64,000 bases of DNA from Haemophilus haemolyticus_M (GCF_003490935.1 NZ_QQGD01000002.1:310001-374000), one strand, 5' to 3'. Positions 26,547-35,114 are shown, counted from the stretch's first letter. The notes: generated from the sequence alone by a model not told the origin. Made by a program: numbers and translations.

Positions 26547-27019
26547 TCAGAATTGGACACGGTTTTGATGTTCATGCGTTTGGTGAAAATCGCCCATTAA
26601 TTATTGGTGGCGTAGAAGTGCCTTATCATACTGGGTTTATTGCGCACTCAGATGGCGATGTGGCATTACATGCCTTAACCGATGCAATCTTGGGCGCCGC
26701 GGCTTTAGGTGATATCGGAAAGCTTTTCCCTGATACCGATATGCAATATAAAAATGCCGATAGTCGTGGGCTATTGCGTGAGGCATTTCGTCAAGTGCAA
26801 GAAAAGGGATATAAAATTGGTAATGTCGATGTCACTATCATTGCACAAGCACCTAAAATGCGTCCACATATTGATGCCATGCGTGCCAAAATAGCTGAAG
26901 ACCTACAATGCAATATTGAGCAAGTCAATGTGAAAGCAACGACTACTGAAAAACTAGGCTTTACAGGAAGACAAGAAGGGATTGCTTGTGAAGCCGTTGC
27001 CCTTTTAATCCGACAATAA
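26543..27019 (+). CDS. ispF: 2-C-methyl-D-erythritol 2,4-cyclodiphosphate synthase
   Basis: Converts CDP-ME 2-phosphate into MEcPP. Zinc ligands are in GHGFDVHAF and in IAHSDGDVALHALTDAILGA, and the C-terminal KATTTEKLGFTGRQEGIACEAV is the family signature. At 158 aa it is complete. It ends the ftsB-ispD-ispF operon and is followed by an uptake-type dyad terminator. In enterobacteria truD follows ispF; here truD-surE lie 17 kb away. Confidence 0.97.
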   Translation: MIRIGHGFDVHAFGENRPLIIGGVEVPYHTGFIAHSDGDVALHALTDAILGAAALGDIGKLFPDTDMQYKNADSRGLLREAFRQVQEKGYKIGNVDVTIIAQAPKMRPHIDAMRAKIAEDLQCNIEQVNVKATTTEKLGFTGRQEGIACEAVALLIRQ

Positions 27020-27031
27020 TTGTTTATTCTT

Positions 27032-27076
27032 AAAAGTGCGGTGAATTTTTTAAAAGAATTTCACCGCATTTTTATT
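27032..27076 (+). terminator. Uptake-signal dyad terminator of ispF
   Basis: AAAAGTGCGGTGAATT pairs imperfectly with AATTTCACCGCATTTTT. The second arm carries one change from the uptake core. Confidence 0.75.
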
Positions 27077-27078
27077 TT

Positions 27079-27094
27079 TGTGATCTAGATCACA
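27079..27094. promoter_or_regulatory. CRP-cAMP binding site in the ispF-dtd gap
   Basis: TGTGATCTAGATCACA is a perfect CRP palindrome, 60 bases after ispF and 450 bases from dtd. No recognised gene starts next to it. A TATTCT box at 27121-27126 is at a suitable distance on the plus strand. Confidence 0.8.
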
Positions 27095-27543
27095 GTTTTA
27101 GCCTAGAAAAAGGCATACCATATTCTTGTACAGTGAGTTTGTAGCTGATAACACAGACTATAAATGAAAAGATTTAGGCGCAAGAATGGATGTTTGTGCC
27201 ATTTGGCATTGCGCTGTGCACTTTGCCTATTGGGTTTGGCGGGCTGTTGTCTGACATTCCCGATTGTCCCTAATCAGTGATAATGGCATTGGGTGATAAT
27301 TCACCTTTGTTATTAAAGTGGCCATTGGTGAGAGGAAACGTCCATTTATGGACGAGGGAGCAATGGAGGGCTTCAGTTCGCCTTTTTGCTCACCAACCTT
27401 GTTGTTAGGTACTATGTTGTTAGTTGACGTTGACTAATGGAATATGTACGTTTAACGCAGATATTCCATTAGTTAAGCTATTTAGCATGCTTAATTTTCT
27501 AAAATTCAAAAATCTCGTCTTATTACTAACTCAACCGTTCTAT
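27095..27543. other. Unassigned intergenic region with strong RNA-like hairpins
   Basis: About 450 bases with no recognised gene. Stems seen: TTGGTGAG (27325-27332) with CTCACCAA (27389-27396); a CGTCCA/TGGACG hairpin inside that; an alternative CCATTG (27322-27327) with CAATGG (27361-27366) that competes with the first stem; and a 13-bp dyad, ACTAATGGAATAT (27433-27445) with its complement (27461-27473). A 38-codon Cys-rich frame (27164-27280) contains LGLAGC, but I cannot say it is translated. I match it to no known riboswitch. It may be a CRP-controlled RNA or a gene remnant. Confidence 0.4.
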
Positions 27544-27978
27544 TTATACATTCAACCAAAATGTAACTGGGCCATCGTTTGTTAAACTCACTTGCATATC
27601 CGCTGCAAATTGCCCAGTTGAAACAGGTAATTTCTCACCGCACTTTTGGATAAAGTATTCATATAATTCATTAGCCAATGCTGGGGGGGCACCTCTTGAA
27701 AAGCTTGGACGCAAACCTTTTTGCGTATCCGCCGCTAATGTAAATTGTGAAACAATAAGTAATTCCCCTTGTGCTTGTTGAACATTTAAATTCATTTTGT
27801 CATTTTCATCACTGAAAATTCGATAATTAAGCACTTTTTCAGCAAGTTTATCCGCTTTCTCTTGGTTATCTTCTTTTTCTACACCAAGCAAAATCAGTAA
27901 ACCTTTGCCAATTTGTCCTATTGTTTCACCGTTTACATCAACTTTTGCCTGAGTGACACGCTGGATTAAGGCAATCAT
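27544..27978 (-). CDS. dtd: D-aminoacyl-tRNA deacylase
   Basis: Removes D-amino acids and glycine mischarged on tRNA. The motifs SQFTLAADTQKGLRPSF and, at the C-terminus, TNDGPVTFWLNV (Gly-cisPro-type gating region) are intact. At 144 aa it is normal length. It overlaps mioC by four bases (ATGA), so the two are translated together. Confidence 0.96.
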   Translation of the reverse strand: MIALIQRVTQAKVDVNGETIGQIGKGLLILLGVEKEDNQEKADKLAEKVLNYRIFSDENDKMNLNVQQAQGELLIVSQFTLAADTQKGLRPSFSRGAPPALANELYEYFIQKCGEKLPVSTGQFAADMQVSLTNDGPVTFWLNV

Positions 27979-28415
27979 TTTAATCCCTCAATAAAGCTAG
28001 GTAACCATGCTTCAGCATAGCCTTCTTGATCATCCACGTTTAACACGTCAATTTTTAAAGTTTCGCAAATTTTGACCGCACTTTTTCCTTGAAGCACTTG
28101 CTCAACTTTATCCGCTGCATAGCAAAAAGTATCATAATCAGAATTACCTAATCCAACGACAGCAAAACGAACATCTGAAAAATCGTTTTGGCTGTTAGCT
28201 AATTCATCAAATAGAGGTTTTAAATTATCTGGCAACTCACCCGCACCATGAGTTGAAGTCACAACAAGCCAAATTTTTTCATTTTCGATATCGGATAAAC
28301 TTGGTCCGTGAAAAAGAGCGGTGGAAAAACCTTGAGTTTCTAAAACATCGTTTAAATGTTCGGCAACATATTCTGCGCCACCTAAAGTGCTGCCAGAAAG
28401 AATGCAAATGTGCAT
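27975..28415 (-). CDS. mioC: Flavodoxin-like protein MioC
   Basis: Short-chain flavodoxin with FMN-binding motifs GSTLGGAEYVAEHL (P-loop, about 8-21), TSTHGAGELPDN (about 53-64) and VGLGNSDYDTFC (about 86-97). MioC supports biotin synthase activity in E. coli as an electron carrier. At 146 aa it is complete. It precedes dtd in one operon; a short hairpin of TTCCCTA/TAGGGAA lies just upstream (28439-28455) and may be in the leader. Confidence 0.92.
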   Translation of the reverse strand: MHICILSGSTLGGAEYVAEHLNDVLETQGFSTALFHGPSLSDIENEKIWLVVTSTHGAGELPDNLKPLFDELANSQNDFSDVRFAVVGLGNSDYDTFCYAADKVEQVLQGKSAVKICETLKIDVLNVDDQEGYAEAWLPSFIEGLK

Positions 28416-28483
28416 TTGATTATCCTGTATTTATTTTTCTTCCCTAACGTAGGGAAAAGTAAAAGAATATTTTTGAAATGATG

Positions 28484-28516
28484 AAAATAAAAAGGCTTAG
28501 ATTTTCTAAGCCTTTT
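28484..28516 (-). terminator. Terminator of zapB
   Basis: AAAGGCTTAG (28491-28500) pairs with CTAAGCCTTT (28506-28515) with a 5-base loop and T-rich minus-strand tail. Confidence 0.85.
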
Positions 28517-28523
28517 ATTACGA

Positions 28524-28742
28524 TTAAACGTTATCGAATTTGCCAAGCAATGAACGAATATGTTCTTGCCAGTTGCGGTGTTCGTTTTTCAGTTGTTCGT
28601 TTTCAGTTTGTAAACTTTCGATATTTCTGTGAGATTCTGCGTTTTTCTCTTTTAATTCTTCAACTTCTAATTGAAGTAATTGGATAGTTTCTACCGCTTG
28701 TTTAATTTTTTCTTCAAGCTGGTTTAAAATTTCTAAAGACAT
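28524..28742 (-). CDS. zapB: Cell division protein ZapB
   Basis: A 72-aa protein that is a single coiled coil from end to end (SLEILNQLEEKIKQAVETIQ, then LQTENEQLKNEHRNWQEHI), as in E. coli ZapB. It stabilises the Z-ring through ZapA and links it to the terminus macrodomain through MatP. It has its own terminator and diverges from glpX. Confidence 0.93.
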   Translation of the reverse strand: MSLEILNQLEEKIKQAVETIQLLQLEVEELKEKNAESHRNIESLQTENEQLKNEHRNWQEHIRSLLGKFDNV

Positions 28743-28827
28743 AATGATTTCCTTTTAAATAGGGGTAAGTTTGAGAGTATTTTACCCAGTAAATTTGTCT
28801 TTTTAAAGCGTTGGAGAAAAAATTATT

Positions 28828-28843
28828 ATGCAAACGATTACGC
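28828..28843. promoter_or_regulatory. PurR/LacI-family-like box upstream of glpX
   Basis: ATGCAAACGATTACGC agrees with most of the PurR consensus (A-x-GCAAACG-TTT-x-C) but departs at two positions. It is in the zapB-glpX divergent gap. It could equally suit another LacI-family regulator. Confidence 0.35.
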
Positions 28844-28899
28844 GGTGATAAAATAAGGGCATTTTGCCATGATCTAGAAAAGTAAGCAGAAGGAGAATA

Positions 28900-29916
28900 A
28901 TGATGAATCGTGCATTGGCTATTGAATTTTCACGTGTGACTGAGGCAGCTGCGTTAGCGACTCATATGTGGCTTGGTCGAGGGGACAAAAATGCAGCTGA
29001 CGATGCAGCTGTGAAAGCTATGCGTTATATGCTGAACTTAATTCATATGGATGCTGAAATCGTGATTGGTGAAGGGGAAATTGATGAAGCACCAATGCTT
29101 TATATTGGTGAAAAAGTCGGTTCTGGCATGGGAGAATTGATTTCTATCGCCGTTGATCCTATTGATGGCACGCGTATGACCGCAATGGGTCAGTCTAATG
29201 CTATTTCTGTCTTGGCTGCTGGTGGTAGAAATACCTTTTTAAAAGCACCAGATATGTATATGGAAAAATTGGTGGTTGGCCCAGATGTTAAAGGCATGAT
29301 TGATTTAACTTTACCATTAGAACAAAATCTTCGCCGTGTTGCATCTAAGCTAGGAAAATCCCTTTCTGATCTCACCGTAATGGTATTGGCAAAACCACGC
29401 CATGATGCGGTAATTAAACAAATGCATAACTTAGGTGTGAGAGTGATGGCAATCCCTGATGGTGATGTAGCTGGTTCCGTATTGTGCTGTTTGCCTGATG
29501 CCGAAGTCGATCTTCTTTACGGAATCGGGGGCGCACCAGAAGGTGTGGCTGCTGCCGCTGCAATTCGTGCATTAGGTGGCGATATGCAAGCTCGTTTGCT
29601 TCCTCGTAACGAAGTAAAAGGTGATACCGAAGAAAATAAAAAAATTGCTGCCGATGAAATTCAGCGTTGTGAAGCATTAGGCGTAAAAATCAATGAAGTA
29701 TTAAAACTTGAAGATCTTGTGCGTGATGACAACCTTGTATTTACCGCAACGGGTATCACCAATGGCGATTTGCTTAAAGGTATCTCTCGAAAGGGCAATT
29801 TAGCCAGCACTGAAACAATTTTAATTCGTGGAAAATCCCGCACAATTCGTAAAATCCAATCCATCCATTATCTAGATCGTAAAGATTCTGAAATTTATAA
29901 GATTTTGAATATTTAG
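28900..29916 (+). CDS. glpX: Class II fructose-1,6-bisphosphatase
   Basis: Gluconeogenic phosphatase giving fructose 6-phosphate. Metal-binding motifs are IGEGEIDEAPMLYIGEKVG and VDPIDGTRMTAMGQ; later DGDVAGSVLCCLPD and YGIGGAPEGVAAAAAIRALGG are family-typical. The second Met (28903) is equally likely as the start: AGGAG at 28891-28895 is well placed for either. At 338 aa it is complete. It is monocistronic here (no glpF/glpK beside it) and ends at a dyad terminator shared with the convergent autotransporter gene. Confidence 0.96.
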   Translation: MMNRALAIEFSRVTEAAALATHMWLGRGDKNAADDAAVKAMRYMLNLIHMDAEIVIGEGEIDEAPMLYIGEKVGSGMGELISIAVDPIDGTRMTAMGQSNAISVLAAGGRNTFLKAPDMYMEKLVVGPDVKGMIDLTLPLEQNLRRVASKLGKSLSDLTVMVLAKPRHDAVIKQMHNLGVRVMAIPDGDVAGSVLCCLPDAEVDLLYGIGGAPEGVAAAAAIRALGGDMQARLLPRNEVKGDTEENKKIAADEIQRCEALGVKINEVLKLEDLVRDDNLVFTATGITNGDLLKGISRKGNLASTETILIRGKSRTIRKIQSIHYLDRKDSEIYKILNI

Positions 29917-29927
29917 TTTGGGCAAAC

Positions 29928-29957
29928 AAAAGTGCGGTGAATTTTCACCGCACTTTT
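29928..29957. terminator. Bidirectional uptake-signal dyad terminator
   Basis: AAAAGTGCGGTGAA and its exact complement TTCACCGCACTTTT form a 14-bp stem between convergent genes. Confidence 0.9.
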
Positions 29958-29979
29958 AAGAGGTATGTTTAGCAAGATA

Positions 29980-32637
29980 CTACCAGCTATAATGATAAAT
30001 CGCTTGAATTGCATAAGGTTTGTCGAAGTTTTTACCGTCAGCACGGCTTACTTCTAAACCAAAACGATGATTTGCAAATCCAGCATTTAAACCGACCGCA
30101 CTTTCAAAACGTCCACGGCTGCTTGCGACATCAAGCGCGCTGTTTGTGTAATGAATTTTGCTGCTACGGTTTTTGCTAGTAATCGCATTTACTTCTGCAT
30201 AAGGTTGTAAATTCCAACCATTACTTAATGCAAAGCCTTTGGCTACACGTAAACCAATTCGAGAATAAACAGAAGATAAGCTATCTTCATTCCCTTGTGA
30301 TGAAATATGTGTCCACGCTATTTGTGTTTGCGGGGTAATTGTCCAATCGTTCGCAAGGCTAAAGCGTTTGCCTAATTCACTCGAAATAGTATAAGCGTTG
30401 TAATGGCGTTTTTCAGTGTGATTTGAGTTAGTGTGTAAACGGCTGTATTTCACGATGTTATCTACATAAATACCGTTATCTGCAAGGTAAGCTGCATATA
30501 AGCCCACGCTATTGCTTCTTACTTTGCTATCACCGTAATGACCATTAAAATCAACGTTAGCTTGGCTGCGGCCAACAAATCCACCAACACGGAGGTTATC
30601 AGTTACAGCAGCATCAGCGCCCACTTGTACGCGATGTACGTTTTGTCTAAAGCCAGAAGTTTCACTCTCACCAGTAGAAAGTGCGGCTAATTTTTGGCGA
30701 GAATTCACATTACGAACCCACACATTGCCTTTTTCTTCACCTAGACGTTGATGGATGCCACTTAAATCATCTTCCACTAAAAGCAATTGTGCCTGACGAA
30801 GAGAAACTTGTGCATTTGCTAAGTCTGAAAGTAATGGTGTACTTGGTAGAACTGGAGCTGCAGATGGTACTACCGGATTACTTGGATTCACTACAGGATT
30901 ACTTGGAGTCACTACAGGATTATTTGAAGTTACCACAGGATTATTTGAAGTTACCACAGGATTACTTGGAGTCACCACAGGATTACTTGGAGTCACTACC
31001 GGATTACTTGGAGTCACTGTAGGATTACTTGGAGTCACTGTAGGATTACTTGGAGTTACCACAGGGTTGCTTGGAGTCACCACAGGGTTGCTTGGAGTTA
31101 CCACAGAATTACTTGGTGTAACTACATTTTTAGAGTTCGCTAATACCCAATTATTTCCCTCTTTTGTTAGGAAGTATTGATAAGCCCCTAAATCTACACG
31201 ATTATTCGGGTTAGTTAAGCTAAATGCCGCATTACCACCATTGGTTTCTACAAGAGTTACTTTACCGTCAGTAACATTCTCGCCTTGGTTCGTTACCCCA
31301 ATTTTGTGTGAACCTTCTGCGGTGCCCTGAACAATGATTTTATTTGCATTGTTATTGGCAATATTTGTGTAAAGATTAAATGTGCCAGAGCCAGTAAGAT
31401 TTCCCGTGATAGTTAATACAGCATAAGGCGCTTTGGTGCTAGTTAAGGAAACGGCTGAATTATTTAAATGCAAGTCAGTTAATTCTGAGTTATCAACTAA
31501 ATCCCATGTAGAATTGTTAGTGAGGTTTAATGTAACAGGCGTTTTATTTTTGTTGTCGTATTGTTTTACCATACCATTCAACTGAGAGTTATCTGCATTC
31601 AAAATAAATCTCGGTGAACTTGTCTTTTCACCTTCAGCTAAGTCTGTATCTGCTAGTTCAGGCATATTTAACCCTACAAGCACTTTTGCATCAGGTACTT
31701 TAGTATTTTTTAGATTAACGGTAGTTGAGCTGTAATTATTTGTGTCATCTCGAGAATCTTGTCTATTGGTAAAAATAACCACATCTCCAGTGTTATTTTC
31801 AATGTTAGAATTTGTAATGTTGGTTACGCCACCATCAAGTACAAAACCTAAACCTTTACTTTGACCTTTCGCTTCAATTGTGAGCAAGCTGTCTTCAATA
31901 TTTAATGTAGTATTCTCAGATGCGTATGCAATAGTAGTTGATTTATCGATACCTTCTGGCTGTAGCGTGATATCTAAATTTTTGATATGTAATGTTGAGT
32001 TTTCGGCATCTATAGCAGTGCTGTTATATCCCCCCAGAAAAATAGAGGAGTTGGTAATATTTGCTGTAGATTTATCAAATAGTTGGTACCCTATGCTCTC
32101 TTTAGCTGAACTAACAATACTAACTGCATCAATATCAATGGTACTATTACGCTGAAGTTCAAATGCTGAATTTCCTAAAACAGGCTTTCCATCTGCATCA
32201 ACTGTAGAAAGCCCCTCAGATAAATTGATATTACCGAAGTGGAATTTAAGATTTGCATCTCTCAATTCAAAAACAGAACTTTCAGGAAAAGCCTTCGATA
32301 ATGTGAAAGTGCTATTAGGTTTGATTTCTAATGAGGTAGGTCTATTAGAAAATTGAGGAGCCAGGAAAATTAATGATTCTGTTGGGTAATCCTTATTGTC
32401 TAGACCATTTTTCATTCTAAAAGATACATGGGCTAGATTATTTTTATTTGTTAAATCATAGCCATAATCTGAATAAAAATTCATATTTTTTACTTCAGAG
32501 TCAGTTCTTTCTGGATTCTTATATACGGTACCTTCATATAATTTATAATCAATGGCCCATGCCGAATTAACTAATCCTAACGCCATAGCCACCAAACTCA
32601 CTTTAAAAGTGCGGTTAAAAATTTTATTGTTTTTCAT
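29980..32637 (-). CDS. Type V autotransporter with pertactin-like passenger and 7-residue repeat linker
   Basis: 885-aa secreted protein. It has a signal peptide (cleavage near NSAWAIDY), then a beta-helix-type passenger of short Asn/Thr/Ser-rich strands (FVLDGGVTNITNSNIENN; about 40-490) with pertactin-like features. A Val-Thr-Pro-Ser-Asn-Pro repeat linker follows (about 505-595), then a junction helix and a 12-strand beta-domain (about 625-885) ending in the aromatic YHYSW required for BamA insertion. No protease triad (no GDSGSP motif) was seen, so it is probably an adhesin or aggregation factor, not an IgA protease or Hap type. Relation to named Haemophilus autotransporters is not settled by sequence alone. 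An uptake core overlaps the signal-peptide codons. Confidence 0.88.
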   Translation of the reverse strand: MKNNKIFNRTFKVSLVAMALGLVNSAWAIDYKLYEGTVYKNPERTDSEVKNMNFYSDYGYDLTNKNNLAHVSFRMKNGLDNKDYPTESLIFLAPQFSNRPTSLEIKPNSTFTLSKAFPESSVFELRDANLKFHFGNINLSEGLSTVDADGKPVLGNSAFELQRNSTIDIDAVSIVSSAKESIGYQLFDKSTANITNSSIFLGGYNSTAIDAENSTLHIKNLDITLQPEGIDKSTTIAYASENTTLNIEDSLLTIEAKGQSKGLGFVLDGGVTNITNSNIENNTGDVVIFTNRQDSRDDTNNYSSTTVNLKNTKVPDAKVLVGLNMPELADTDLAEGEKTSSPRFILNADNSQLNGMVKQYDNKNKTPVTLNLTNNSTWDLVDNSELTDLHLNNSAVSLTSTKAPYAVLTITGNLTGSGTFNLYTNIANNNANKIIVQGTAEGSHKIGVTNQGENVTDGKVTLVETNGGNAAFSLTNPNNRVDLGAYQYFLTKEGNNWVLANSKNVVTPSNSVVTPSNPVVTPSNPVVTPSNPTVTPSNPTVTPSNPVVTPSNPVVTPSNPVVTSNNPVVTSNNPVVTPSNPVVNPSNPVVPSAAPVLPSTPLLSDLANAQVSLRQAQLLLVEDDLSGIHQRLGEEKGNVWVRNVNSRQKLAALSTGESETSGFRQNVHRVQVGADAAVTDNLRVGGFVGRSQANVDFNGHYGDSKVRSNSVGLYAAYLADNGIYVDNIVKYSRLHTNSNHTEKRHYNAYTISSELGKRFSLANDWTITPQTQIAWTHISSQGNEDSLSSVYSRIGLRVAKGFALSNGWNLQPYAEVNAITSKNRSSKIHYTNSALDVASSRGRFESAVGLNAGFANHRFGLEVSRADGKNFDKPYAIQAIYHYSW
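30860..31126 (-). repeat. In-frame 21-bp tandem repeats (about 13 units) in the autotransporter linker
   Basis: Units encode VVTPSNP with variants (TVTPSNP, VVTSNNP, VVNPSNP). The 21-bp period is a multiple of three, so copy-number change alters linker length without shifting frame. Neighbouring units are nearly identical in DNA, implying recent expansion. Confidence 0.9.
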
Positions 32638-32655
32638 ATTAATTCCTTTGGATTA

Positions 32656-32690
32656 TAAAAAAAGCCAACTTATTGAATAAGTTGGCTTAA
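32656..32690 (-). terminator. Terminator of the ilvC remnant
   Basis: AAGCCAACTTAT pairs with ATAAGTTGGCTT around a 3-base TGA loop (32662-32688). A run of A on the plus strand is the minus-strand T tract. Confidence 0.85.
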
Positions 32691-32708
32691 ATTTTACTGG
32701 TTTAATAA

Positions 32709-32806
32709 TTAACCCGCAACTGCGATACGTTTCATATCGGTCATATAACCGCGTAATTCTTGACCGATTAATTCAACAGGGTGGTTGCGAATCGCATCGT
32801 TTACAT
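32709..32806 (-). pseudogene. ilvC: ilvC 3' end remnant (ketol-acid reductoisomerase)
   Basis: The minus strand reads NHPVELIGQELRGYMTDM and continues KRIAVAG-stop, which is the conserved C-terminus of IlvC. Only about 32 codons remain, and the frame upstream (beyond about 32806) is no longer ilvC. The natural stop and terminator follow. An intact ilvC is expected elsewhere in the genome. The cut lies next to an IS3-family remnant, so this marks a rearrangement or integration joint. Confidence 0.85.
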
Positions 32807-32929
32807 CGCAATAGCATAAATAGGCTAATTCCTCATAAACTATCAAGACAACCCATTTATGAAACCTCACTATGCTAAAATGCATCCTCTACCTAAAACG
32901 GAAGAAAACCGCTTACGTTTAATAATTTT

Positions 32930-33222
32930 ACAGCTTAAACCTATCGTCGAATCTTGGCAGAAAATAGCATCATTCAAAGTATATCTAGAAAAGGGAATTA
33001 CTCGGACAATACCACAATGGGAAGTTTCCTTGGGCGATTAAAAATGGAATATTTTTATAGTCAGAAATTCAACACTAGAGGGGGAGGTAGTTGATACAGT
33101 CAGAGATCATTTGGATTACTATAGTCATCGATGGATTCAACTAAAATTAAAAGGACTGAGTCCGATACAATATCAAAAACAATCCTTTAAATCACAGTCT
33201 AACTTTTTGGAGTCAAATCAAT
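32930..33222 (+). mobile_element. IS3-family insertion sequence remnant (3' end of transposase)
   Basis: Frameshifted pieces encode the end of an IS3-family OrfB: QSISRKGNYSDNTTMGSFLGRLKME, then in another frame DYYSHRWIQLKLKGLSPIQYQKQ. The usual catalytic Glu of TTMESF is Gly here. The right terminal repeat (33196-33220) is recognisable as a degraded complement of the left end of the copy at 39424. Its left boundary is unclear; 32807-32929 shows no certain homology. It is dead and abuts purT. Confidence 0.75.
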
Positions 33223-33242
33223 TTTTACCGCACTTTCGATTT

Positions 33243-34424
33243 TTATAAACTAATTTCTAGCTGTTCATAAGCTTGTTTTACTTTTTCCAATGCTTTTTCA
33301 ACGGATACATCACGCGCAAGTAAAACGCCTAAGCGTCGATGGCCATTCACTTCACCTTTACCAAATAATCGGATATTAGTATGAGGTTGCGCCAGTGCTT
33401 TTTCGATTCCACCAAATTGCACATTTTGTGATTTGCCTTCCACAACAATAGCTTTAGATGCCGATGGGCTAATCAACGTAATTTCAGGGATTGGTAAACC
33501 TAAGATCGCACGAGCATGTAAAGCGAATTCAGAAAGCTCTTGAGAAATCAGCGTTACCATTCCTGTATCATGAGGACGCGGTGATACTTCATTAAAAATC
33601 ACCTCATCACCACACACAAACATCTCTACACCGAAAATACCGAATCCACCCAATGCACTGGTAATCTTTTCAGCAATCGATTGCGCTTTTGATAATGCAA
33701 TATCCGACATAGCTTGAGGCTGCCAAGATTCCCGATAATCGCCATCTTCTTGACGATGACCTATTGGCGCAAGGAAACTTGTACCATTGATATGGCGTAC
33801 TGTCAGTAACGTGATTTCATAATCAAATTTGATAAAACCTTCAACAATTACTCGACCAGCACCCGCGCGCCCACCTTCTTGCGCGTAATCCCAAGCTTTT
33901 TGAATGTCATCTTTAGACTTTAAAATGCTTTGCCCATGCCCAGAAGAAGACATAATCGGTTTCACCACGCAAGGAATACCAATTTTTTCGACCGCACTTT
34001 GAAAGTCTGAAAAATTATCCACAAATTGGTAAGGTGAAGTTGGTAGCCCTAACTCTTCTGAAGCTAGACGACGAATCCCTTCACGATTCATCGTAAGTTG
34101 AGTGGCTTTTGCAGTCGGCACAACATTAAAGCCGGCTTGTTCTAATTCAACCAAAGTGGCTGTCGAAATAGCTTCAACTTCGGGAACAATGTAGTCAGGC
34201 TTTTCTTTCTCCACAAGCGCTTTCAATGCATTACCATCTAACATAGAAATGGTGTATGCACGATGTGCTACTTGTTGTGCTGGGGCATTTTCATAGCGAT
34301 CAACTGCAACAACTTCAACGCCTAAACGTTGCAATTCAATCACTACTTCTTTACCCAGTTCACCAGAACCCAACATCATTACTTTGGTTGCATTAGGGGT
34401 TAATGCTGTGCCAATTGTTGTCAT
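33243..34424 (-). CDS. purT: Formate-dependent GAR transformylase (phosphoribosylglycinamide formyltransferase 2)
   Basis: ATP-grasp enzyme that makes formyl-GAR from GAR and formate in purine synthesis. The N-terminal pre-ATP-grasp fold begins TKVMMLGSGELGKEVVIELQRLG. The ATP-grasp centre includes VVKPIMSSSGHGQS, VIVEGFI and GVEMFVCGDEVIFNEVSPRPHDTGM. At 393 aa it is complete. It starts 8 bases after luxS on the same strand, so it is read from the luxS transcript. Its 3' end is 20 bases from the IS3 remnant. No PurR box was seen upstream of luxS. Confidence 0.96.
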   Translation of the reverse strand: MTTIGTALTPNATKVMMLGSGELGKEVVIELQRLGVEVVAVDRYENAPAQQVAHRAYTISMLDGNALKALVEKEKPDYIVPEVEAISTATLVELEQAGFNVVPTAKATQLTMNREGIRRLASEELGLPTSPYQFVDNFSDFQSAVEKIGIPCVVKPIMSSSGHGQSILKSKDDIQKAWDYAQEGGRAGAGRVIVEGFIKFDYEITLLTVRHINGTSFLAPIGHRQEDGDYRESWQPQAMSDIALSKAQSIAEKITSALGGFGIFGVEMFVCGDEVIFNEVSPRPHDTGMVTLISQELSEFALHARAILGLPIPEITLISPSASKAIVVEGKSQNVQFGGIEKALAQPHTNIRLFGKGEVNGHRRLGVLLARDVSVEKALEKVKQAYEQLEISL

Positions 34425-34432
34425 GATTTCTC

Positions 34433-34936
34433 CTATTTTAATAACGAATCATCGAGTGCCAAATCTTCATTTTTATTCACGCCTACACCGCGTGCGATAA
34501 CATTTTTTGCAATTTCGTGTGCTTCTTCCAAAGAATGTTCCGTATAAGTACCGCATTGATAGATATTTAATTCAGGGATAGTTGTTTGATCTTGCACGCC
34601 TAAAATATCCTGCATTGAAGCTAACCAAGCTTGTGCGACTTGCTGTTCATTTGGCGTACCAATCAAGGACATATAAAATCCCGTGCGACATCCCATCGGA
34701 GAAATATCAATAATTTCAACGCTATCGCTATTTAAATGATCACGCATGAAACCCGCAAACAAATGTTCAAGAGTATGAATACCTTTTGGAGGAAGAATTT
34801 CTTTATTTGGAATACAAAAACGTAAATCAAAAATGGTAATGTCGTCACCTTTTGGCGTACGCATCGTTTTTGCTACACGTACTGCTGGTGCATTCATTTT
34901 GGTATGATCCACTTTAAAACTATCAAGTAATGGCAT
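34433..34936 (-). CDS. luxS: S-ribosylhomocysteine lyase (autoinducer-2 synthase)
   Basis: Splits S-ribosylhomocysteine into homocysteine and DPD, the AI-2 precursor. Metal ligands are in HTLEHLFAGFMRDHL (two His) and in CGTYTEHSLEEAHEIA (Cys). The FYMSLIG stretch and CRTGFYM are typical. At 167 aa it is complete. It is upstream of purT in the same operon, and two sRNA-like units lie divergent beyond its start. Confidence 0.97.
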   Translation of the reverse strand: MPLLDSFKVDHTKMNAPAVRVAKTMRTPKGDDITIFDLRFCIPNKEILPPKGIHTLEHLFAGFMRDHLNSDSVEIIDISPMGCRTGFYMSLIGTPNEQQVAQAWLASMQDILGVQDQTTIPELNIYQCGTYTEHSLEEAHEIAKNVIARGVGVNKNEDLALDDSLLK

Positions 34937-35037
34937 AAAGTTTTCCTTATAAATCAGTAAATTAAAAATAAATTTGAATAAATGTTCATTTTTTGCAAAT
35001 TCTAATGAACTTTATGGCAAGGCTCATTGTCTTATTT

Positions 35038-35114
35038 AACAAGCGACTTGCAGTTGTTTTAATAAAATTGGTTCCTTAGGTTATTTGCCCCACATTTATT
35101 GTGGGGCTTTTTTT
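35038..35114 (+). ncRNA. sRNA-like unit 1 of a tandem pair
   Basis: A ~75-base unit beginning AACAAGCGACTTGCAGTTG, with a short 5' hairpin, a conserved single-stranded middle (AATTGGTTCCTTAGGTTATT) and a rho-independent terminator stem GCCCCACA/TGTGGGGC followed by seven T. No ORF is present. A partner unit follows 145 bases downstream. The differences between the two fall in the stems and the terminator loop and keep all pairs. It is not known to me as a named RNA. Confidence 0.6.

Noticed and set aside
30860..31126. CRISPR-like repeated spacing
   Set aside because: The units are contiguous 21-bp coding repeats without spacers, within an autotransporter gene.
32859..32929. Start of a 60-codon open frame before the IS3 remnant as a gene
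   Set aside because: Its second half is out-of-frame transposase sequence; the first part has no recognised match.
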